Assembly (NCBI RefSeq): GCF_022760835.1
Contig: NZ_JAKTNQ010000019.1
Coordinates: 1-44,876 of the forward strand
Direction of reading: 5' to 3'
Source: Thermus altitudinis
GTDB taxonomy: Bacteria > Deinococcota > Deinococci > Deinococcales > Thermaceae
Length of the DNA: 44,876 nucleotides
Shown: positions 37,246 to 44,876 of the stretch, in pieces
Layout of the letters: each line of letters begins with the position of its first letter
Numbering within the stretch: the first letter of the stretch is position 1
Translations under genes and position numbers: made by a program
Notes under the pieces: generated by a model
Told to the model about the DNA's origin: nothing
The model's input: only the letters and a program-made list of their open reading frames with translations
Databases searched by the model: none

Positions 37246-37251
37246 TATAGT
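37246..37251 (+). promoter_or_regulatory. -10 box for a leaderless glgA message
   Basis: TATAGT lies 6 bases (GCGCCT) before the glgA ATG, with no ribosome-binding sequence. The -35 region (around 37219, TTGGTC at 21 bases) is poorly spaced. Confidence 0.6.
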
Positions 37252-37257
37252 GCGCCT

Positions 37258-38577
37258 ATGAAGGTCCTCATGGTGGCCCCTGAGGCCTACCCCCTGGCAA
37301 AGGTGGGCGGGCTTGCGGATGTGGTGGGAGCCTTGCCCAAGGCCTTGAAGCCCTTGGGGGTGGAGGCTAGCATCCTCCTTCCCTGGCACCGGGGCCTTAG
37401 GGCCAAGGGGGTAGGGGAGGTGGCCTATACCTTTGCGGGCCGGGAGGAAAGGGCCCCTTTGGGGGAGCGGGTGGAGGGAGGGGTGCGGTTTTTCCTCCTG
37501 GGCGTGCCCGGTTTTGACCGGGAAAGGGTCTACGGCTACCCCGACGATGCCGAGCGTTACCTGCGCTTTGCCCTGGCGGCGAGCCAGGTGGCCCGGGGGT
37601 TTGACCTGGTCCACGCCCATGACTGGACGGCCGCGCTCCTTGCCCTGACCGCCCCCGTGCCCGTCGTCTACACCATCCATAACCTGGCCCACCAAGGCCT
37701 TGTGGACCCCGCCCTGTTCTTCCACTGGACGGGGCTTCCCTGGAGCCTGTTCCACATGGAGGCCCTGGAGTTCTACGGCCAGGTGAACCTGATGAAGGGC
37801 GGCATCGTCTTCGCCCGGATGGTGACCACGGTGAGCCCCTCCTATGCGGAGGAGATCCAGACCCCGGAGTTCGGCATGGGGCTGGACGGGGTGCTGAGGC
37901 GGCACAGGGAAAAGCTCTTTGGCATCCTGAATGGCTTGGACCTGGAGGTCTTTGACCCCGCCCGCGACCCCCACCTTCCCGCTCCCTACTCCCGGGAGGA
38001 TCCAAGGGGCAAGGCCCGGGCACGGGAGGCCCTTGGGGAGCGCACGGGGCTCCGTGGGCCTCTCCTCGCCTACGTGGGCCGGCTGGATGGGCAGAAGGGG
38101 TTGGACCTCATCCTAAGGGCCATTCCCCATCTGAAGGAGCTGGGTTTTCGCCTCCTGGTCCAAGGGGTGGGGGAGGAGGGTCTTTCCCAAGCCCTTAGGC
38201 GGGCGGAGGAGGAGCATGCGGGCTTTGTGCGGTTTGTGGAGGCCTATGACGAGGCCCTGGCCCGCCTGGCCTATGCGGGAGCCGATGCCCTTTTGGTCCC
38301 GAGCCGGTTTGAGCCCTGCGGCCTGGTGCAGATGATCGCCCAGCGCTACGGCACCCCTCCCGTGGCCCGGGCGGTGGGGGGGCTAAAGGACACCGTGGAG
38401 GATGGCCGCACGGGGGTGCTCTTTGAAACCTACCACCCGGAGGGCCTGCTCTACGGGGTCCTGCGCCTCTTCCGCCTGGGGCCCGAGGCCCTGGGTCTAA
38501 GGGGCATGGAAAAGGACTTCTCCTGGGCCAAAAGCGCTGAGGCCTACCACCGGGTTTACCGTTTGGCCTTAGGCTAA
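37258..38577 (+). CDS. glgA: Glycogen synthase (ADP-glucose dependent)
   Basis: This is a 439-residue GT5-family glycosyltransferase that extends alpha-1,4-glucan chains from ADP-glucose. The N-terminal motif KVGGLADVVGALPKAL (about 15-30), with the Lys-x-Gly-Gly sugar-nucleotide loop, is diagnostic. HAHDWTAALL and VYTIHNLAHQGL follow, and the C-terminal GT-B domain has YVGRLDGQKGLDLILRAIPH and the catalytic PSRFEPCGLVQM (E of the E-x7-E motif). The length is slightly shorter than E. coli GlgA, mostly in loops. The start at 37258 is set by the family N-terminus and the promoter box; an in-frame upstream codon at 37219 would add 13 residues without similarity. A TPR protein follows after 5 bases. 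Confidence 0.96.
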   Translation: MKVLMVAPEAYPLAKVGGLADVVGALPKALKPLGVEASILLPWHRGLRAKGVGEVAYTFAGREERAPLGERVEGGVRFFLLGVPGFDRERVYGYPDDAERYLRFALAASQVARGFDLVHAHDWTAALLALTAPVPVVYTIHNLAHQGLVDPALFFHWTGLPWSLFHMEALEFYGQVNLMKGGIVFARMVTTVSPSYAEEIQTPEFGMGLDGVLRRHREKLFGILNGLDLEVFDPARDPHLPAPYSREDPRGKARAREALGERTGLRGPLLAYVGRLDGQKGLDLILRAIPHLKELGFRLLVQGVGEEGLSQALRRAEEEHAGFVRFVEAYDEALARLAYAGADALLVPSRFEPCGLVQMIAQRYGTPPVARAVGGLKDTVEDGRTGVLFETYHPEGLLYGVLRLFRLGPEALGLRGMEKDFSWAKSAEAYHRVYRLALG

Positions 38578-38582
38578 AGGGG

Positions 38583-41151
<2,569 letters not shown>

Positions 41152-41152
41152 T

Positions 41153-41749
41153 CTAGGCCTCCTTCTCCTCTTCCTTTGTGGTTTGGGCCAGGGCCTTTTG
41201 GGCCATTTCCCGGGCGAAGGCGGTCCTGGCCCTTTCCAGGGCCTTCCTGGCGGTTTCCCGCCCCTTGCCCCCTGGGCGGAATCCCTCCTGGGCCAGGGCC
41301 AGGAGGGCCAAGGCGGTGGCGGGGAAGGGAAGGTTTTCCTTTTCCAGAAGCCCCAGGCCCCTCCCATAGTGGTGGAGGGCTTCCCGGTAGGCCCCCCCTA
41401 GGAGGCTCTGGCTCCCTTCCTGGAAGGCTCGGGCGGCCCTTAGAAGGCCATCCCCTTCCACCAGGGGTTCGCCCTCCTGGGCGGAGAGGTGGGCGGCCTC
41501 GAGGAGCCGCTCCAAGGCCAAGCCCCGCTCCGCTTCCGGCAAAAGGGGAGAGTAATGGGCTTGGAACAGGGGGGCAAACCAGGAAAGCCGGAGGGGTTTT
41601 GCCAGACGAAAGGTCTCCCCGTGGGCCTCCACCCCTTCGCCCAGGGCCCTGAGCAGGGGAACCAGCCTAGGAAAGCGGGCCCGCACCTCTTCCCGCCTGG
41701 CCTCCCCCTTCAAGGCCAGAAAGAAGAGAAACCCTCCTACTCCCTCCAC
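41153..41749 (-). CDS. Helical protein of unknown function
   Basis: This is a 198-residue soluble, mostly helical protein. Residues about 75-190 form Ala/Leu/Glu-rich amphipathic helices ([40 protein letters not shown]) with a spacing reminiscent of TPR or similar helical repeats, and the C-terminus is a charged helix ending KEEEKEA. No signal peptide, catalytic motif or transmembrane segment is seen. The start is a GTG that overlaps the preceding small gene by 13 bases, and the stop lies 1 base before ispH. It is thus in the middle of the isoprenoid gene cluster, but I do not recognise the family and no function is claimed. Confidence 0.7.
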   Translation of the reverse strand: MEGVGGFLFFLALKGEARREEVRARFPRLVPLLRALGEGVEAHGETFRLAKPLRLSWFAPLFQAHYSPLLPEAERGLALERLLEAAHLSAQEGEPLVEGDGLLRAARAFQEGSQSLLGGAYREALHHYGRGLGLLEKENLPFPATALALLALAQEGFRPGGKGRETARKALERARTAFAREMAQKALAQTTKEEEKEA

Positions 41750-41928
41750 GCCTCTACTTCCTTGTACTGGACCAAGGCGGCGAATAGGGGAGAGGGTCCA
41801 TCGGCTACGGAAAACTTGACCTCCACCAGGACCACGTCCTCCGGAAGGTCTTCAACAAAGCGGTTGAGCCTTTCCTGGAGGATGTCGGGGTCGTTGGCGG
41901 TGATGACCTTAAAGCGCACGCCCTGCAT
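41737..41928 (-). CDS. Small conserved-looking protein, possibly Cse60-like
   Basis: This is a 63-residue protein starting MQGVRFKVITANDPDILQER. It has a strand-helix-strand pattern ending in YKEVEAWRE. The layout (short strand, acidic helix, DVVLVEVKFSVAD strand, LFAALVQYKE strand) resembles small Cse60/DUF2758-type proteins of Firmicutes, whose role is unknown; the match is by eye and weak. The start at 41928 is chosen because a CATAAT box lies 6 bases before it; a longer frame upstream is built from the prenyl-synthase gene. It overlaps the next gene by 13 bases. Confidence 0.62.
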   Translation of the reverse strand: MQGVRFKVITANDPDILQERLNRFVEDLPEDVVLVEVKFSVADGPSPLFAALVQYKEVEAWRE

Positions 41929-41934
41929 GGCCCT

Positions 41935-41940
41935 ATTATG
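41935..41940 (-). promoter_or_regulatory. -10 box overlapping the prenyl synthase stop codon
   Basis: CATAAT on the minus strand overlaps the TAA stop of the prenyl synthase gene and sits 6 bases before the next ATG. It may give an internal leaderless transcript for the small gene, its helical neighbour, ispH and dus. Confidence 0.4.
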
Positions 41941-42928
41941 CCCTGCGTTCCACCAAGGCGGTGAGGAGGGTTTGCAGGTGGGAGGCGGCATCCCGTCCGG
42001 GTAGTTGCTCCAGGTGGGGGATAAGGGCGCCCAGGCCCTTGTGCGCTAGCCTCTTGGCCTCCTCCTTGGCCCAGGCCACCGCCCCCGAGGCCAAAAGCCG
42101 TTCCCAAAGCCACCTGACCTCGGCCTCGGGCTTGGCCTCCCGGGGGAGGCGCAAGAGGGCCTCGGCCCGGGTGCGTTCCTCGGGAGGCGCTTCCTGGAGG
42201 TAGCGGATTAGGATCAAGGTGCGCTTGCCCTCGTAGAGGTCCCCGGCTAGCTCCTTGCCGTAGGCCTCGTCCCCCTCCAGGTTGAGGACATCGTCCATGA
42301 TCTGGAAGGCGATGCCCAGCTTCAACCCGGCTTCCTCGTAGAGGGAGGGAGGGGTTTGCCCGGCCAGCAGGGCTCCAAGCCGCAAGGGAGCCACCGCGGT
42401 GTAGTAGGCGGCCTTGTGGGCCACCATGCGGAAGTAGTCCCCGGGGGAGAGGTCCAGGCGGCCGGAAAGGGTCCAGAGGAGGTCCAGGTGCTGGCCGTAG
42501 GCGGTGCGGCGCACCACCTGGTGGAACTCGGCCAGAACCGGAGGGGGCAGAAGGCCGGCCTCGAGGCCCTGCACCAGAAGCCCCCACATCTCCCCGTGCA
42601 GGGCATCCCCCGCGTTCAAGGCCAGGGGCATGGGGTAGAGGCGGTGCAGGGCGGGTCTGCCCCGGCGTTCCTCGGAGCCGTCCTCTATGTCGTCGTGGAT
42701 AAGCACCCAGTTCTGGAAAAGTTCCAAAGCAGCCCCTGCCCAAAGGCTGGCCTCGAGGGAAGCCCCGTGGGCCAGCCCCGCATAGACCACCAAAAGGCCC
42801 CGGAGCCTCTTGCCTCCCCGGGATGGGTACTCCTGAAGAAGGGCCTGGTAACCGGGATCGGAATGGGCCAGGTGGCCTAAGAGCCTTTCCTGAAGGGCAT
42901 CCTTCACTTCCTGGGGGGAGGGCACCAT
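41936..42928 (-). CDS. Polyprenyl (geranylgeranyl-type) diphosphate synthase
   Basis: This is a 330-residue trans-prenyltransferase condensing IPP onto allylic diphosphates to make C20 or longer chains. The first aspartate motif is IHDDIEDGSEERRGRP, and the GGKRLRG IPP-binding stretch is at residues 38-44. The second motif reads QIMDDVLNLEGD, with Asn in place of the last Asp, seen in several bacterial members. The residues before the first motif (AALELFQNWVLI) lack bulky aromatics directly before DD, which favours medium to long chains, as needed for carotenoids or menaquinone. It is transcribed from a leaderless promoter divergent from the EamA gene. The exact chain length cannot be fixed. 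Confidence 0.92.
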   Translation of the reverse strand: MVPSPQEVKDALQERLLGHLAHSDPGYQALLQEYPSRGGKRLRGLLVVYAGLAHGASLEASLWAGAALELFQNWVLIHDDIEDGSEERRGRPALHRLYPMPLALNAGDALHGEMWGLLVQGLEAGLLPPPVLAEFHQVVRRTAYGQHLDLLWTLSGRLDLSPGDYFRMVAHKAAYYTAVAPLRLGALLAGQTPPSLYEEAGLKLGIAFQIMDDVLNLEGDEAYGKELAGDLYEGKRTLILIRYLQEAPPEERTRAEALLRLPREAKPEAEVRWLWERLLASGAVAWAKEEAKRLAHKGLGALIPHLEQLPGRDAASHLQTLLTALVERRA

Positions 42929-42932
42929 GCTA

Positions 42933-42941
42933 TACACTTTA
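42933..42941. promoter_or_regulatory. Overlapping divergent -10 boxes
   Basis: The 9 bases TACACTTTA hold TACACT on the plus strand (42933-42938) and TAAAGT on the minus strand (42941-42936). Each is exactly 7 bases from its own ATG (42946 plus, 42928 minus). Both genes are predicted to be leaderless and cannot be opened for transcription at the same moment. Confidence 0.6.
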
Positions 42942-42945
42942 GGCC

Positions 42946-43776
42946 ATGCGCGGCTACGCCCTGGGCCTTTTGGCCCTCAACCTCCTCACCCTCCTTTGGG
43001 GCACCACCTTTGTGGTGGTGAAAGGGGCGGTGGGGGAGATGGCCCCAAGCCTTTTGGTCTTTCTCCGTTTTCTTCTGGCGAGCCTCTTCTTCCTGCCCTG
43101 GGCCTTCCGGCTGCCCAAGGGGATTTGGGGACCGGGGATGGAGCTGGCCTTCTGGCTTCTTTTGGGCTATGCCTCGCAGGCGGTCGGCCTCCTGTATACC
43201 TCGGCGAGCCGAAGCGCCTTTATTACGGCCCTCAACGTGGTACTGGTGCCTTTGATCCTGGGACTGGCGGGCCGCAGGCTGGGAGGGGTCTGGGTGGCCG
43301 CCCTTTTAGCCTTTTTGGGGGTAGGTTTCCTTTCCTACGATCCCCGGCAGCCTCCTCTGAACGTGGGGGACCTTTGGACCCTTCTCACCGCCCTTACCTA
43401 CGCCCTTTACATCGTGCGCCTCGAGGTGCACGCCAAAACCTTTCCCTCCCTCCCCCTCACCGCGGTGCAGGTCTTGGGCACGGCCTTCCTGGCCCTGCCC
43501 TGGGCCCTTTGGGAAGGGGTGCGGTGGGAAGGGGTACCCTGGGGGGCGGTCTTCTACCTGGGGATGGTGGCCACGGCCCTCACCACCTGGCTGCAAACCT
43601 GGGGACAGAAGTACGTGCCCGCCCCCCAGGCGGCCATCCTCTACACCCTGGAACCCGTCTGGGCTACCCTTTTTGCCTTTATCCTCCTGGGTGAGCGGTT
43701 AGGGCTGTTAGGGGTTATGGGGGCGCTTTTGGTAATCCTTGCCACCTTGCAGGCTATCCGCCGATCCCCAGCATGA
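42946..43776 (+). CDS. EamA/DMT-family transporter
   Basis: This is a 276-residue membrane protein with ten hydrophobic helices made of two homologous halves, as in drug/metabolite transporters (EamA, RhaT, YdcZ type). The first half starts LNLLTLLWGTTFVVVKGAVG, the typical EamA opening. The second half has LTALTYALYIVRLEVHAK and the conserved end AAILYTLEPVWATLFAFILL followed by GERLG. It would export amino acids or other metabolites; the cargo is unknown. It is divergent from the prenyl synthase with overlapping promoters, and its 3' end overlaps moaA by 23 bases tail to tail. Confidence 0.92.
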   Translation: MRGYALGLLALNLLTLLWGTTFVVVKGAVGEMAPSLLVFLRFLLASLFFLPWAFRLPKGIWGPGMELAFWLLLGYASQAVGLLYTSASRSAFITALNVVLVPLILGLAGRRLGGVWVAALLAFLGVGFLSYDPRQPPLNVGDLWTLLTALTYALYIVRLEVHAKTFPSLPLTAVQVLGTAFLALPWALWEGVRWEGVPWGAVFYLGMVATALTTWLQTWGQKYVPAPQAAILYTLEPVWATLFAFILLGERLGLLGVMGALLVILATLQAIRRSPA

Positions 43777-44731
43777 CCCGTTTCCTCAAGGTGGGGAGGG
43801 TGTTGCCGAAGGCGGGCTTGCGGTTGGTGGCGATCAGAATGGCATCCACCAAGGCCTCCACCGGCTCCTCGGCGGCGAAGGCCCAGGAGATATCCATTTC
43901 CAAATCGGTAAGGAGGCAGGGCCTTAGCTTTTTGTCGGAGGTGAGGCGAAGCCGGGAGCAGTTGGAGCAAAAGGGCTCGGTGACGGGATTGATGAAGCCC
44001 AAGGTGCCCTGGGCCCCCGGGATCCGGTAGACCCGGGCTGGGGAGGTGGGGTCGTGGGGGACGGGTTCCAGGGGACCAAAGACTTCTTCTATCCGTGCCC
44101 GGATCTCCTTCCCCGACACGAAGCGGCGGCGGTACTCCTCGGGGTCGGAGTTGTCCAGGTGCATGTACTCTATGTAGCGCATGTGCAGGGGGCGGTCCAG
44201 GGAGAGCCGGGCCAAAGGCACCACCTCTTCCTCGTTCATTCCCCGGATGACCACGGCGTTCAGCTTCACCGGGTGAAGCCCAAGTTCTAGGGCGGTCTCT
44301 ATGGCCTGCAACACCCGCTCCACCTTTCCTCCCCGGGTGATGCGGGTAAAGACCTCGGGGGTAATGGCATCCAAGGAGATGTTCACCCGGTTTAGGCCTG
44401 CTGCCACCAACTCCTTGCCCCGCTTGGCAAAGAGGAGGCCGTTGGTGGTGATGGCCACATCCTCAATGGTCTCCTTGCTCCGGGCTCGTTCAATCATCTG
44501 GGGAAGCTCCTTGCGCACCAAAGGTTCCCCGCCCGTAAAGCGCACGGCGGAGAGGCCGAGAAGGGAGGCGGCCTCGAGGAAATGGTCCACCTCCTCCACG
44601 CTGAGGGTTCCCGGGGGCTCGGCCATCTCGAGGCCTAAGGGATGGCAGTAAAGGCAGTGCAGGTTGCACCGGGGGGTAACGGAGATACGAAGGTCTTTGA
44701 TAACACGCCCGTAGTTGTCCAGTAGCTTCAT
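43754..44731 (-). CDS. moaA: GTP 3',8-cyclase MoaA
   Basis: This is a 325-residue radical SAM enzyme that, with MoaC, turns GTP into cyclic pyranopterin monophosphate, the first step of molybdenum cofactor synthesis. The SAM cluster ligands Cys22, Cys26 and Cys29 are in CNLHCLYC, and the second cluster uses CSNCSRLRLTSDKKLRPCL. The C-terminal Gly-Gly tail (VMLGIGG), needed for activity, is present. The start at 44731 matches the family N-terminus (MKLLDNYGRVIKDLRIS). The longer in-frame reading runs through a tRNA terminator and is rejected. moaC is not in the window. The 3' end overlaps the convergent EamA gene by 23 bases. Confidence 0.96.
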   Translation of the reverse strand: MKLLDNYGRVIKDLRISVTPRCNLHCLYCHPLGLEMAEPPGTLSVEEVDHFLEAASLLGLSAVRFTGGEPLVRKELPQMIERARSKETIEDVAITTNGLLFAKRGKELVAAGLNRVNISLDAITPEVFTRITRGGKVERVLQAIETALELGLHPVKLNAVVIRGMNEEEVVPLARLSLDRPLHMRYIEYMHLDNSDPEEYRRRFVSGKEIRARIEEVFGPLEPVPHDPTSPARVYRIPGAQGTLGFINPVTEPFCSNCSRLRLTSDKKLRPCLLTDLEMDISWAFAAEEPVEALVDAILIATNRKPAFGNTLPTLRKRVMLGIGG

Positions 44732-44754
44732 GCCCTTTCCCCCTTTGGGCCACC

Positions 44755-44760
44755 ATACTA
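44755..44760 (-). promoter_or_regulatory. Possible -10 box of moaA
   Basis: TAGTAT on the minus strand lies 23 bases before the moaA ATG, which also has a purine-rich AAAGGG stretch upstream. The candidate -35 (CTTGCC) is 15 bases away, so the call is tentative. Confidence 0.35.
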
Positions 44761-44784
44761 CGCCCCGGGCTAGAGGGCAAGGGA

Positions 44785-44820
44785 TAAAAAAACAAACCCC
44801 CAGGCATAAGCCTGGGGTTT
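44785..44820 (-). terminator. Intrinsic terminator of tRNA-Gly
   Basis: Reading on the minus strand, AAACCCCAGGC and GCCTGGGGGTTT pair around TTAT with one bulged base, and are followed by GTTTTTTT. It starts 4 bases after the encoded CCA. Confidence 0.92.
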
Positions 44821-44824
44821 GTGT

Positions 44825-44876
44825 TGGAGCGGGAGACGGGACTTGAACCCGCGACCCCGACCTTGGCAAGGTCGTG
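44825..44876 (-). tRNA. tRNA-Gly (GCC), 5' part beyond the window
   Basis: The visible 52 bases cover the 3' two-thirds of a tRNA. The anticodon arm is CGACC-TTGCCAA-GGTCG with anticodon GCC, followed by the variable loop, the T arm GCGGG-TTCAAGT-CCCGT, the acceptor 3' strand CTCCCGC, discriminator T and encoded CCA. The D arm and 5' acceptor strand lie to the right of the window end. Confidence 0.93.

Noticed and set aside
41152-41367. Extended N-terminus of IspH
   Set aside because: The 72 extra residues are Pro/Lys/Arg-rich shadow of the neighbouring gene, while the start at 41151 has AAGGAGG at the right distance.
44732-44869. Extended N-terminus of MoaA
   Set aside because: It would be translated through the tRNA-Gly sequence and its terminator; the family N-terminus begins at 44731.

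Overview
This window is chromosomal DNA of a Thermus-type thermophile. The coding sequence is very GC-rich with G or C in most third positions. The RNA polymerase beta' subunit carries the large Thermus insert and has its catalytic NADFDGD at residues 737-743, as in T. thermophilus. RecA, RpoB, RpoC, dihydrouridine synthase and the LonC-type protease all read as close Thermus relatives. No single species can be assigned from the sequence alone. Most of the window is ordinary, tightly packed core genome with short gene overlaps.

Layout. (1) 1-3000: a hairpin-rich left edge, a secreted lipoprotein gene in less GC-rich DNA, and a HAD phosphatase/MFS transporter pair, all on the minus strand. (2) 3026-9755: a long plus-strand run ygfZ-cinA-thpR-recA-rny-mreB-fabZ with overlaps or gaps of at most 17 bases, linking DNA repair and recombination, RNA turnover, cell shape and fatty-acid synthesis. 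(3) 9756-9936: a decayed minus-strand gene, then an S4-domain protein. (4) 10619-18791: rpoB-rpoC with its own promoter, a highly structured 5' leader and a strong terminator. (5) 18889-20533: class II aldolase, a small unknown protein, and an alpha/beta hydrolase that lacks the usual catalytic serine. (6) 20573-23236: TPP riboswitch, thiB and thiP, with no ATPase gene. (7) 23299-24707, minus strand: mutM, a thioesterase and a pterin dehydratase. Next come initiator tRNA-Met, whose promoter lies inside the end of a GlcD-like oxidase gene, and an MFS gene divergent from its likely regulator. (8) 28178-33901: aldo/keto reductase, CDGSH iron-sulfur protein, penicillin acylase and an ATP-independent LonC-type protease. 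(9) 33971-39218: glgC, a SagB-type oxidoreductase, an orphan response regulator, a GGCT-fold protein, glgA and a tail-anchored TPR protein. (10) 39105-44731, mostly minus strand: dus, ispH, two small unknown genes and a polyprenyl diphosphate synthase, then a divergent EamA transporter and moaA. The right edge is cut inside tRNA-Gly(GCC).

Pathways. ispH and the prenyl synthase together supply isoprenoid precursors and long-chain prenyl diphosphates. glgC and glgA make ADP-glucose and polymerise it to glycogen. thiB and thiP import thiamine under feedback by TPP. moaA starts molybdenum-cofactor synthesis.

The most interesting signals outside plain gene calls are these: about 35 copies of the palindrome CCTCGAGG, far above chance; a repeated leaderless promoter layout with a TANNNT box 6-10 bases before the start codon, including a divergent pair with overlapping -10 boxes; duplicated switching arms in the TPP riboswitch; a structured rpoB leader; a hydrolase without its nucleophile; and a LonC-type protease with degraded ATPase motifs.
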